From the NCBI GenBank assembly GCA_036675345.1, contig JAKFFE010000011.1, forward strand, positions 1-63,201: DNA of 63,201 bases. Direction: 5' to 3'. This document shows positions 35,454 through 45,026 of this stretch, piece after piece. Position numbers and translations under genes: made by a program. The DNA comes from JALYOC01 sp036675345. GTDB lineage: Bacteria; Myxococcota; Myxococcia; Myxococcales; Myxococcaceae. The notes beneath the pieces are model-generated. The model did not search any database, had not been told where the DNA came from, and saw only the letters and a list, made by a program, of their open reading frames with translations. The first letter of the stretch is position 1. Every line of letters starts with the position of its first letter.

Positions 35454-36568
35454 TCGATGTCCAGGATCGGGAGTGACCGCGCCCAGGCCTCCAGAAGCAC
35501 GTCGGCCTGTTCCTTGGCACGTCCGCCGACGCCGTTCAGATCGACGATCAGCTGGGGAAGCGCCACCGCGGGTCCGTGCGGGAGCATCCGGACCGAGTCC
35601 TCGATTCCGCCATGGGAAGTGTCCGCGGCCGGCTCAGGACGCAGCACGAAGAAGTTGTGGGGGGTCTGTCTCCGCAGCCCGAACGCCTCCTGGACGAGGC
35701 CGATCGAGGCCCCGCTGTAGAGCCCATGGGGAAGCGCCGTGACGACCGCGGAATCGGTCTCGAGTGCCGAGGCCAGGGTGAAGATCGCGGGAGCCGATTG
35801 AGCCCGGAGTCGTTCACTTCCCTCTCGAAGAGCCTTCTCGGTGGTCGACCGTGCGTTGAAGGATTCCATTGAGACCGCGGTTCGTTCTCCGCTTTCCAAC
35901 CAGGCGCGCAACAGGCCAACCGGGTCTCGGAGAATCACCCCACTTCGCGGAGCGCGGCGGTACACAAAGCCGGCCTGTTCCAGCCGGTAGACCGCGTCGA
36001 ACGTGTAGGCGTAGCTCGTTTCGACCAGGGTCGAGAGGGCACGGACGGTCCGGATCTCCCCCGGAGCGTTCAGGAGAGTGCGCACGATGCGCGAGCCCTT
36101 CCCGTGGAAGAGCGGGGTCCGAGGTTCACGCTTGGCGGTGTGTTCGCCTGTGACTCGCACCAGCAGGTCTGGCCCGGTCAGGAGCACGGTGCCACGTAGG
36201 TCGATCAGCCCCAGCCCTTCGCGTTCGCAGGCCCGAAGCGTTCCCGGCCCTGCCGTCTCGGTGGCGATGATCAGCAAGCGGGGTGCTACCCGAGGGTCTC
36301 CGCGAAGCCGGAGTTGCTGTTCTGCCCTCCGCAGTCTTCTTCCAAGACCGACGGCGTCGCCGGGAAGGACCTTCGGCCGATACGCGACCAACGCAGGGAG
36401 CTCCTTGTTTTCGAGCTTCACTCGAACCAGGTCGAAGACTGCGGCGCCGCCAGGCCCAGTCTGGGGAACCACCAGCGAGTCGATTCGGTCCAGCACCAGG
36501 CCACTCGGGAGCGGGGGAAGGCTTCCCCAGAACCGTTCGCGAAACTGATGTCGGAGGTGGAGCTCCAT
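35450..36568 (-). CDS. AbiEi-like antitoxin/transcriptional regulator (type IV toxin-antitoxin)
   Basis: 372 residues. A central winged-helix segment reads GKGSRIVRTLLNAPGEIRTV, then SYAYTFDAVYRLEQAGFVYR, the layout of AbiEi-type antitoxins. The N-terminal part (LVAYRPKVLPGDA...LLIIATETA...LIDLRGTVLL) resembles a restriction-nuclease-like fold common in these proteins. The C-terminal half carries the HNFFVLRP and LPQLIVDLNGVGGRAKEQAD segments. The downstream overlapping frame is the matching nucleotidyltransferase-like partner. Codon use is less G+C-biased than neighbours and the upstream DNA is AT-rich, consistent with horizontal gain. Confidence 0.65.
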   Translation of the reverse strand: MELHLRHQFRERFWGSLPPLPSGLVLDRIDSLVVPQTGPGGAAVFDLVRVKLENKELPALVAYRPKVLPGDAVGLGRRLRRAEQQLRLRGDPRVAPRLLIIATETAGPGTLRACEREGLGLIDLRGTVLLTGPDLLVRVTGEHTAKREPRTPLFHGKGSRIVRTLLNAPGEIRTVRALSTLVETSYAYTFDAVYRLEQAGFVYRRAPRSGVILRDPVGLLRAWLESGERTAVSMESFNARSTTEKALREGSERLRAQSAPAIFTLASALETDSAVVTALPHGLYSGASIGLVQEAFGLRRQTPHNFFVLRPEPAADTSHGGIEDSVRMLPHGPAVALPQLIVDLNGVGGRAKEQADVLLEAWARSLPILDIE

Positions 36569-36650
36569 CTATATCGATAATCTTGCTGATCGCCGATGTT
36601 CGCAACCCTATTATCGGTCGAATCGCCTTATATCGGTGTATTTCTGTCGT
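36569..36650 (-). promoter_or_regulatory. AT-rich promoter/operator region of the AbiE-like module
   Basis: This is one of the most AT-rich stretches in the window. TTATCGGT at 36611-36618 and TATATCGGT at 36629-36637 are near repeats about 20 bp apart, and a TATCGATA palindrome lies at 36572-36579. On the minus strand GATAAT- and TATAAG-like hexamers are available as -10 elements. AbiEi antitoxins repress their own promoters at repeated sites, so these are candidate operators. Confidence 0.4.
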
Positions 36651-36676
36651 AATCCAGGCCGTCCTCGGCAAAGTGC

Positions 36677-37984
36677 TCAGCCTCCGCTCTGCCGCTCGCT
36701 CCACCGGGCGTACCAGCGCATCGCGGGGGTCACCGACATCCCGTGGGCCACCACCGAGACGGCGATCACCGACAGCACCAGGGGGGCCAGCGACTTCATC
36801 CCCTCCTCGTCCAGCCCGTGGTTGGCGGCGTAGAACAGGTAGTAAAGCGAGCCGATCCCGCGCACGCCGAACCAGGAGATCAGGCCCAGCTGGACGGTGC
36901 GGGCCCCGGAGCCCAGCAGCCCCAGCTGCACCGCGACCGGACGCAACACCAGCAGCAGCAGCGGCGCGAACCAGATCGCCGCCGTCGGCAACTGGATCGA
37001 CGCCAGCAGCACCCCCACCGTCAGCATCAACGCCAGCTCGGTGATCCGCTCGAACTGCTGGTTGAAGCCCAGCACCGCCTCCGCCATGTAGGCCGCGCCC
37101 TTCTCCGGGTGGGTCTGCACCTCGTGCTCCCGACCCAGCCGGGCCTCACGCGCCACCTCCTCGTCCGGTTCACCCTGGCTGCTGCGCGACTCCATCGTCC
37201 GCAGCGCCAGCCCGGCGGCGAACACCGCCAGGAACCCGTAGGCCTGCGCGGCCAGCGCGGTCCCGTAGGCCAGGGCGATCAACCCCAGCGCCAGGAAGTC
37301 ATCCGAGCCCAGCGCCTCCTTGTGGCGGACCCGCAGGTAGGTCACCAGCCGCCCCACCGCGATCCCCAGCAGGTAGCCGATCCCCAGCCCGCCCAGCACC
37401 GCCCACAGCAGGTCCACCCCCAGCCACCGCCGCCAGTCCTCGCCCAGGGGATGGGCCCCCAGCAACCCCAGCCCCAGCATCACGAACGGAAACGCGGTGC
37501 CGTCGTTGAGCGCCGCCTCCCCGGTGAGGCCGAAGCGCAGCCGGTCGGTGTCCCCCGGGCGCGCCACCTGGACGTCGGAGGCGAGCACCGGATCGGTCGG
37601 CGCCAGGATCGCCCCCAGCAGCACCGCGTGCCCCCAGTCGAAGCCCAGCAGGAAGACCGCCACCACGGCGATCGCCGCCACCGTCAGCGCCATCGACAGG
37701 AAGGCCAGCCGCAAGGGGACGGCCCAGTGGGCCAGGTTCAGCGCCGGCCGCAGCTTCAGCCCGCAGGTGAACAGGGAGATGATCACCGCCAGCTCGGTGA
37801 CCCGCTCCAGCACCTCGGCGTGGACCGCCGGATCCAGGAACCCCAGCCCCAGCTTGCCGATCGCCCAGCCGGCGCCCAGGTACAGCATCGCCACCGTGAG
37901 CGGCAGCCGCTTGACCAGGCTGGCCACCAGGGTGACCGTCACCAGCACCGCGCCGATCACCAGATACCAGCGGTCTTCCTCCAT
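36677..37984 (-). CDS. Na+/H+ (cation:proton) antiporter, CPA1/NhaP type
   Basis: 435 residues with about 12 hydrophobic helices from residue 7 (YLVIGAVLVTVTLVASLV) to about 415. Motifs of the cation:proton antiporter-1 group are seen in GAILAPTDPVLASDVQV (the ATDP-type site on the half-helix) and FGLTGEAALNDGTAFPFV (the ND motif). A cytoplasmic loop (about 262-310) is polar. It exchanges Na+ or K+ for protons at the inner membrane. The ATG at 37984 has GGAGG about eight bases upstream. Divergent from the propeller-lipoprotein gene. Confidence 0.87.
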   Translation of the reverse strand: MEEDRWYLVIGAVLVTVTLVASLVKRLPLTVAMLYLGAGWAIGKLGLGFLDPAVHAEVLERVTELAVIISLFTCGLKLRPALNLAHWAVPLRLAFLSMALTVAAIAVVAVFLLGFDWGHAVLLGAILAPTDPVLASDVQVARPGDTDRLRFGLTGEAALNDGTAFPFVMLGLGLLGAHPLGEDWRRWLGVDLLWAVLGGLGIGYLLGIAVGRLVTYLRVRHKEALGSDDFLALGLIALAYGTALAAQAYGFLAVFAAGLALRTMESRSSQGEPDEEVAREARLGREHEVQTHPEKGAAYMAEAVLGFNQQFERITELALMLTVGVLLASIQLPTAAIWFAPLLLLVLRPVAVQLGLLGSGARTVQLGLISWFGVRGIGSLYYLFYAANHGLDEEGMKSLAPLVLSVIAVSVVAHGMSVTPAMRWYARWSERQSGG

Positions 37985-38068
37985 CGGGCCATCCTCCCCC
38001 TGGGTCCCGGCTTCTGCCCCCGTCGATTGTTGGGCGAGGATGGGTAGCGAACGGAATATGCCGGGCCG

Positions 38069-39334
38069 ATGACCAGGCCCCCTCTCACCCTCCTGCTGCT
38101 GTGCGCCGCCTGCGGTCCCACCCAGCCCACCCTCACCCTGCTCCAGTTGGGCACCGCCGGTGAGGACCAGGGGGTGGCGATCGGTCTGGATCGCCACGGC
38201 GCGGTGTACGTGGCGGCCAACACCCTGGGGGCCTGGGCCGAGGGACCGGACGTGGCCGGGCCGCAGGACGGGGTGCTTTTGCAACTGGCACCGGATGGCA
38301 GTCAGCGCTGGGCGCGCCAGTACGGCTCGGCCGGGGCGGACACGGTCCATGACCTGGTGGTGAGCCCGGACGGCGAGGCCTACCTGGTGGGGGCCGCCGG
38401 CGACGCGGTGCCCGGCGCCCAGACCCTGGGCGAGCTGGACGCCTTCGCGGTGGCCTTCGACGCGGAGGGATCGCGGCGCTGGGCGGCCCAGTGGGGTTCG
38501 CCGGTCGGCGACACCGCGCTGGCGGCAGTGCTGCGCCCGGAGGGGCTGCTGGTCGCCGGCTACGAAGGGACGATCGATCGCGGGCTGGAGATGTTCGTCC
38601 GCCCCTTCGCCGCGGACGGCACCGCGGAACAGGCCTGGACCTTCGGCAGCGCGGAGGACCACGACTTCGGCAACGCCCTGGCCTGGGACCCTCAGCGTCG
38701 CGCGGTGTACGTGGTGGGCGGCTCGCTGGGGACGGTGGACGGCCCGGGCAACCCCGGCTCCACCGATGCGGTGATCGTCCGTCGTTCCCCGCTGGACACC
38801 CCGCACTGGGCCCGCCAGCTGGGGACCCGGGACATCGACGGGGCGGTGGCGGTGCAGCTGGCCCCCGACGGCGGAGCGTTCGTGATCGCGGTCTCCTTCT
38901 CCAATCTGGAGACCGGCGAGTTCGAGAACGATGGGCGTCAGTCCTCCTGGCTGCTGCGCTACACCGCCGAGGGCGAGCGCCGCTGGATCCGCCGCCTCAC
39001 CGCCTCCACCCACGCAGCGCGCGCCAACGCCCTGGGGGTGACCGCGGACGGTTCAGCCATCGTGGGCGGCTTCACCCACGGGGCGCGGGAGGGCTTCTCC
39101 AACGCCGGCGGCGCCGACGCCTTCTTGCTCAAGCTCGACCCGGACGGAGAGACGGTGTGGGAGCTGCAGTGGGGGACCGCGGAGTCGGAGGAGATCGCCG
39201 GGCTGACGCTGGCGCCGGCCGGGGACCTGCTGGTCGTCGGCAGCACCTTCGGGGCGCTGGTGGCCGACGGGGCGTTGGGGGACCGGGACGTGTTCGTGGC
39301 GCGGATCCAAAGCGACGGCACCCCCACCTGGTGA
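38069..39334 (+). CDS. Lipoprotein with SBBP-type beta-propeller repeats
   Basis: 421 residues. The signal peptide LTLLLLCAACG supplies a lipobox Cys. The rest is built of about seven repeats ending in patterns such as WARQYGSAGADTVHDLVVSP, RRWAAQWGSPVGD and WELQWGTAESEEIAGLTLAP, typical of SBBP (seven-bladed beta-propeller) proteins of myxobacteria. It is predicted to be exposed outside the inner membrane, probably for binding; no catalytic motif is visible. Confidence 0.82.
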   Translation: MTRPPLTLLLLCAACGPTQPTLTLLQLGTAGEDQGVAIGLDRHGAVYVAANTLGAWAEGPDVAGPQDGVLLQLAPDGSQRWARQYGSAGADTVHDLVVSPDGEAYLVGAAGDAVPGAQTLGELDAFAVAFDAEGSRRWAAQWGSPVGDTALAAVLRPEGLLVAGYEGTIDRGLEMFVRPFAADGTAEQAWTFGSAEDHDFGNALAWDPQRRAVYVVGGSLGTVDGPGNPGSTDAVIVRRSPLDTPHWARQLGTRDIDGAVAVQLAPDGGAFVIAVSFSNLETGEFENDGRQSSWLLRYTAEGERRWIRRLTASTHAARANALGVTADGSAIVGGFTHGAREGFSNAGGADAFLLKLDPDGETVWELQWGTAESEEIAGLTLAPAGDLLVVGSTFGALVADGALGDRDVFVARIQSDGTPTW

Positions 39335-39429
39335 CCGGGGGCCCGGGTGTTGCAGTTCATCCCCTCACTGGCCCTGCCACTGGCTGCCCAGGGGGGTGAA
39401 GCCGACTCCCTGGGGTTTCTGGGACCCAC

Positions 39430-41292
39430 TTGAACTACGCGCTGTTGCACATGCTGGCCGGAGGGTTGTGCTTCGCGGTGACCCTCAACGCGATCACCCG
39501 CCGCGGGGGCGTGGAGGGCGTGCGCTTCGCGCTGGCGGTGCTCACCGGCGGATCGGGAGTGGCGATCACCTGCCTGATGGCGGGCGGAGCGGCGCTCACC
39601 GTCGCCGACGCCTTGCCCTACATCGCCGGGATCCGGGTGGGGGTGGCGGCGGTGGGCGCCGGCGCGCTGGGCATCGGTCACTCCCTTTGGGTCCGGACCC
39701 AGACCTCCCGGGTGGAGGCGATCACCGTCGGGATGGGGCTGTTGCTGGCCGCCCTGGGGGTGACCCTCACCTACCTGGCCCCGGCAGAGCAGATTGTCCG
39801 CTCCACCGTCAGCTGGCACGTCGTCTGGCCCGCGGTCCGGCTGTTCGACAGCGCGGCCGTCGGGTTGGGGACCCTGGCGGTCATCGCCGGGTCGCTGCGC
39901 CGGCTGGTCCAGGGGACGACCCACGGGACCGCCACCTTGCGCAAGGTGCTGGCGATCCAGCTGGCGTGCTCGGGGGTGTACTTCCTGCTCCGCTGGACCG
40001 CGGACCCCAGCACCCTGCAGATGGCCTCCCCGCTGCTGGTCTCCTTCACCGGGCTGGCCTTCTGGACGGTGCTGCACCGCTGGCGCTACGGCGGGGTGAA
40101 CGACGAGGCGCTGGCCCTGCTCTTCACCCAGAGCCCCACCCCCTCGGTGGTGATCGACCTGCACACCGATCGAACCCTCCTCAACCCCGGAGCGCTGCCG
40201 CTGTTCCCCAACCATCCGGGCCCGGAGGAGCTGACCCGCCAGCTGACCCTGGGCGAGGACGCCGAACAGATGCTTTCCGCCCATCAGGGCCGCACCATCT
40301 CCTCGGTGCGGATCGCCAGCGCCCCGGCCCAGGTCTTCGACGTCCACTGCCAGTACGATCCGCAGCGGGGAATCGGCCTGCTGCTGCTGACCGACGTCAC
40401 CGAGCGGGTGGACCACGCCGAGAAGCTGTGCGCCACGGTCACCGAGCTGCGCCACGCCCAGGACCGGCTGGTGATGCAGGAGAAGATGGCCGCGCTGGGG
40501 GTGCTGGTGGCGGGGGTGAACCACGAGATCAACAACCCGCTGGCCTACGTGACCGCCAACGTGACCGCGCTGCAGGACTACCTGGACACCGCCCTGAGCG
40601 CGGTGCCCCTGGCGGCCGCGGCGGCGGAGGGCCAGCCGGGCGCGCTGGAGGCGCTGGGCCGCTGGTCCCGCTCTCCCCAGGTCCAGGAGCTGCGGGACGA
40701 GGGACGCTCCGCGGTCCGGGAGGCCGCCGAGGGCTGCTCGCGGATCAGGGAGACGGTGGCCTCGATGCGGACCCTCAGCCGCCGGGAGGATCGCGAACAG
40801 TTGCTGGACCTCTCCGAGCTGGCGCGGTCCGGGCTGAAGATTGGCCGGCTGACCCTCGCTCCCTCCATCGAGGTCAGCTCCCAGCTGGACCCGCCGCTGC
40901 CGATCCGCGGCGGTGCCGGCGAGCTGTCGCGGGTGGTGACCAACCTGGTGGTGAACGCCGGCCAGGCGATGGGCGCCCACGGCCAGCTCACCGTCCGCTC
41001 CTACCGTCTGGAGGGCCAGGCGGTGGTGGAGGTGGCGGACAGCGGGCCCGGGGTTCCCGCCGAGCTGCGCAAGCGGATCTTCGATCCGTTCTTCACCACC
41101 AAGGCCCCCGGCGAGGGCACCGGCCTGGGGCTGGCGATCAGCTACGAGACCCTGCGGCGACATGGCGGAGACCTGGCCCTGGTGGACTCACCCGCCGGCG
41201 CCTGCTTCCAGCTCCGCCTGCCGCTGACCGAGGACGCACAGCCCACCGAACCCCAGCCGCTGGCGCTGCTCCGCCGGGTGTCCGCCGCCTGA
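39430..41292 (+). CDS. Membrane sensor histidine kinase
   Basis: 620 residues from a TTG start. Seven hydrophobic helices lie between residues 3 and 220, then a PAS-like region (about 222-325), a linker coiled coil (MAALGVLVAGVNHEINNPLA) with the likely phospho-His about 365, and HATPase with VTNLVVNAGQAM (N-box), VADSGPGV and GTGLGLAISYETL. The NHEINNPLAY H-box is of the NtrB-like class common in myxobacteria. The next gene (a receiver-kinase hybrid) begins 92 bp later. An ATG at 39451 is an alternative start that would clip the first helix. Confidence 0.87.
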   Translation: MNYALLHMLAGGLCFAVTLNAITRRGGVEGVRFALAVLTGGSGVAITCLMAGGAALTVADALPYIAGIRVGVAAVGAGALGIGHSLWVRTQTSRVEAITVGMGLLLAALGVTLTYLAPAEQIVRSTVSWHVVWPAVRLFDSAAVGLGTLAVIAGSLRRLVQGTTHGTATLRKVLAIQLACSGVYFLLRWTADPSTLQMASPLLVSFTGLAFWTVLHRWRYGGVNDEALALLFTQSPTPSVVIDLHTDRTLLNPGALPLFPNHPGPEELTRQLTLGEDAEQMLSAHQGRTISSVRIASAPAQVFDVHCQYDPQRGIGLLLLTDVTERVDHAEKLCATVTELRHAQDRLVMQEKMAALGVLVAGVNHEINNPLAYVTANVTALQDYLDTALSAVPLAAAAAEGQPGALEALGRWSRSPQVQELRDEGRSAVREAAEGCSRIRETVASMRTLSRREDREQLLDLSELARSGLKIGRLTLAPSIEVSSQLDPPLPIRGGAGELSRVVTNLVVNAGQAMGAHGQLTVRSYRLEGQAVVEVADSGPGVPAELRKRIFDPFFTTKAPGEGTGLGLAISYETLRRHGGDLALVDSPAGACFQLRLPLTEDAQPTEPQPLALLRRVSAA

Positions 41293-41384
41293 CCCTGCCC
41301 ACCGTGCAGGTGGACGAGCGGTCCACGGCCTGTCGTGGTGCGCGAATCCCCGCCGCTGCTCGCTGTTAGGAGTGAGGCACCTTC

Positions 41385-42542
41385 ATGAAGAGCTTCGGCC
41401 CCGACCAGACCGTGGTGTCGCCGGCGATCCTGATCGTCGACGACCTTCCCCAGAACCTCCTCGCGCTGGAGGCCACCCTGGAGCCTCTGGAGGTGGAGGT
41501 GATCCGGGCCCAGTCCGGCGAAGAGGCCCTGCGCCGGCTGCTGGAGCGCGAGTTCGCGCTGATCATCCTCGACGTGCAGATGCCCGGGCTCAACGGGCTG
41601 GAGACTGCCGAGCTGATCAAGAGACGCGAGCGGTCCTCCCACATCCCGATCATCTTCATCACCGCGCTCAGCCGCGAGGCGGCCTACGTGTTCAAGGGCT
41701 ACGGCCAGGGGGCGGTGGACTACCTGCTCAAGCCGGTGGACCCGGACATCATCCGCGCCAAGGCCTCGGTGTTCGTGGAGCTGTTCAAGCGCGGAGAGCA
41801 GATCAAGCAGCAGGCCAAGCTGGTGGCGGCGGGCGAGGCCAAGGACGCCTTTCTGGCGGCGATCGCCCACGAGCTGCGCACCCCGTTGACCGCCGCCAAG
41901 GCCCAGGCCCAGCTGGCGATCCGCCAGATGGGCGGCGCCGAGTCCCCGGCGGTGCGGCCGCTGCAATTGATCTCCCGGCAGATCGACCGGCTGGTCCGGA
42001 TGGTGGAGGAGCTGTTCGACCTCACCCGGCTGGAGTCGGGGAGCTTCCGCCTCTACCCGGCGCCGGTGGATCTGATGGTGCTGGCCAACGAGGTGGCGGA
42101 GCGGATGGCCTCCACCTCCAGCAAGCACCGGGTGGTGGTCAGCGGTCCGGAGACCCTGTCGATCACCGCCGACGCGGACCGGGTGGATCAGATCTTCACC
42201 AACCTGATCGCCAACGGGATCCGCTACTCGCCCGAGGGCGGCGAGGTGGGCCTGGAGCTGCAGCGCACCGAGTCCACCGTCCACGTCAAGGTCAAGGACC
42301 ACGGGCTGGGGATCGCCCCCGACAAGCTGGACACCATCTTCGAACGGTTCACCCAGCTCCATGGCGGCACCTACGGTGGGCTGGGCCTGGGATTGACCAT
42401 CTCCCAGGAGCTGGTGATCCGCCACGGCGGGAAGATCTGGGCCGAGTCCTCCGGACGTCCCGGGGAGGGAGCGATCCTGCACGTGGAGCTGCCCCTGCAT
42501 CCGCCGGTGGAGGTGGGACTGAAGGCGGTCAGCGAGGGGTAG
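41385..42542 (+). CDS. Hybrid protein: N-terminal receiver plus histidine kinase
   Basis: 385 residues. The receiver domain (about 14-135) has phospho-Asp about 63 in LIILDVQMPGLNG and YLLKPVD. HisKA has His about 162 (AAIAHELRTPLTA), and HATPase has LIANGIRYSP, VKDHGLGIAP and GLGLGLTISQEL. There is no membrane segment. Such receiver-first kinases receive a phosphoryl group or allosteric input from an upstream kinase, so the membrane kinase 92 bp upstream is a plausible partner. It converges with the small secreted-protein gene. Confidence 0.88.
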   Translation: MKSFGPDQTVVSPAILIVDDLPQNLLALEATLEPLEVEVIRAQSGEEALRRLLEREFALIILDVQMPGLNGLETAELIKRRERSSHIPIIFITALSREAAYVFKGYGQGAVDYLLKPVDPDIIRAKASVFVELFKRGEQIKQQAKLVAAGEAKDAFLAAIAHELRTPLTAAKAQAQLAIRQMGGAESPAVRPLQLISRQIDRLVRMVEELFDLTRLESGSFRLYPAPVDLMVLANEVAERMASTSSKHRVVVSGPETLSITADADRVDQIFTNLIANGIRYSPEGGEVGLELQRTESTVHVKVKDHGLGIAPDKLDTIFERFTQLHGGTYGGLGLGLTISQELVIRHGGKIWAESSGRPGEGAILHVELPLHPPVEVGLKAVSEG

Positions 42543-42545
42543 CGG

Positions 42546-42980
42546 TCAGCGGACGCTGGCCCCGGCCACCGCCAGGGCGAACTGCGCGGCCGGCGGCGCG
42601 GAGGTGTCCGCCATCCCCTTGAGGGTGTAGCGCAGGTAGTACCGCTGCTGCTCGTCGTCCGGGATCCGGACGTACACCGTCCGGGTCAGCAGATTTCCCC
42701 GGACGATGATCCCGTCGCTGACCCGCTCCACGTAGAGCGCGAAGTTGGCGCCCCGGACGCCGTTGGGCCGCTCCACCCCGTCCACCACCAGGTCCCCGAT
42801 CCGCCCGGTCCAGTGGCCGTTCCTCTCCCGGGTCACCTGCACCTGGGGTCCGCGCACCGAGTCCTCGTCAAAGGACGCCGAGGAGCCGACCAGCTGCACC
42901 TCCCCCAACGGTTGGTAGCTGTCCTGGGCGGACAGCGAGAGGGGGACGACCAACGCGGCGATCAGGATCCAGGGGCGCAT
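42546..42980 (-). CDS. Small secreted protein of unknown function
   Basis: 144 residues with a clear signal peptide (PWILIAALVVPLSLSAQ). The mature part is beta-rich with alternating hydrophobic residues (VQVTRERNGHWTGRIGDLVV, then VERVSDGIIVRGNLLTRTVY), and no family is recognised. It may be a small periplasmic or outer-membrane-associated beta-sandwich. It converges with the hybrid kinase and stands alone on its strand; fumC is divergent. Confidence 0.68.
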   Translation of the reverse strand: MRPWILIAALVVPLSLSAQDSYQPLGEVQLVGSSASFDEDSVRGPQVQVTRERNGHWTGRIGDLVVDGVERPNGVRGANFALYVERVSDGIIVRGNLLTRTVYVRIPDDEQQRYYLRYTLKGMADTSAPPAAQFALAVAGASVR

Positions 42981-43124
42981 GGAACATAGATAAGCCCGCC
43001 CGCCTCCTTCCCGCCGGAGTCCTCGCGATCCGCGAGCAAAAAGTCATCGACGGCAGCAGCGGACTTTGCACCGGGGGACCGCTGCCCCCTTCAATCGGGG
43101 TGCGCGCTGCGCTATTCGGGCCTC

Positions 43125-44522
<1,398 letters not shown>

Positions 44523-44569
44523 CCCGCCCCGGTTGTGACGACCGCCTCCGGACGCCGTACACTCCGGGG

Positions 44570-44932
44570 GTGACCCCGTCCCCCCCGCCCCGCGGTCCGA
44601 TCCTCCTGGTGGAGGACGACCTGGACATCCGCGAGACCGTGCGCGACGTGCTGGAGGGGGAGGGCTTCTCGGTGGAGGAGGCGGCCGACGGCCTGCAGGC
44701 GATGGCCCGCCTCTCCCAGCCTCAGCTCCCCCGGGTGATCCTGCTGGACCTGATGATGCCCGGGATGAGCGGGGAGATGCTGCTGGAGGCGATCCAGCGG
44801 GAGGAGCGGCTGCGGGAGATCCCGGTGGTGATCACCTCCGCCTCCCCCCAGCGCCCGCCCGGCGCGGTGGCCTACCTGCGCAAGCCGTTCGGGATGGACG
44901 CGCTGCTCAAGGCAGTCCAGCCCTACTGCTGA
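44570..44932 (+). CDS. Single-domain response regulator
   Basis: About 120 residues from GTG. ILLVEDDLDIRETVRDVLEG holds the acidic pocket, the phospho-Asp is about 60 in VILLDLMMPGMSG, and AYLRKPFGM carries the Lys. There is no output domain. It resembles the CheY-like protein at 28.5 kb in layout and could serve a phosphorelay with either kinase 2 kb upstream. An in-frame ATG at 44486 would overlap the 3' end of fumC and adds non-conserved sequence. Confidence 0.8.
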   Translation: MTPSPPPRGPILLVEDDLDIRETVRDVLEGEGFSVEEAADGLQAMARLSQPQLPRVILLDLMMPGMSGEMLLEAIQREERLREIPVVITSASPQRPPGAVAYLRKPFGMDALLKAVQPYC

Positions 44933-45026
44933 CGCCCGCCCGCCTTCCGGCCAGGGAACCGTCACTCGCTCCCGGGCCGGTGGGTCCCGTATGCTGGCGC
45001 CCGCCTCGCTGGGGGGCGATCCGCGG

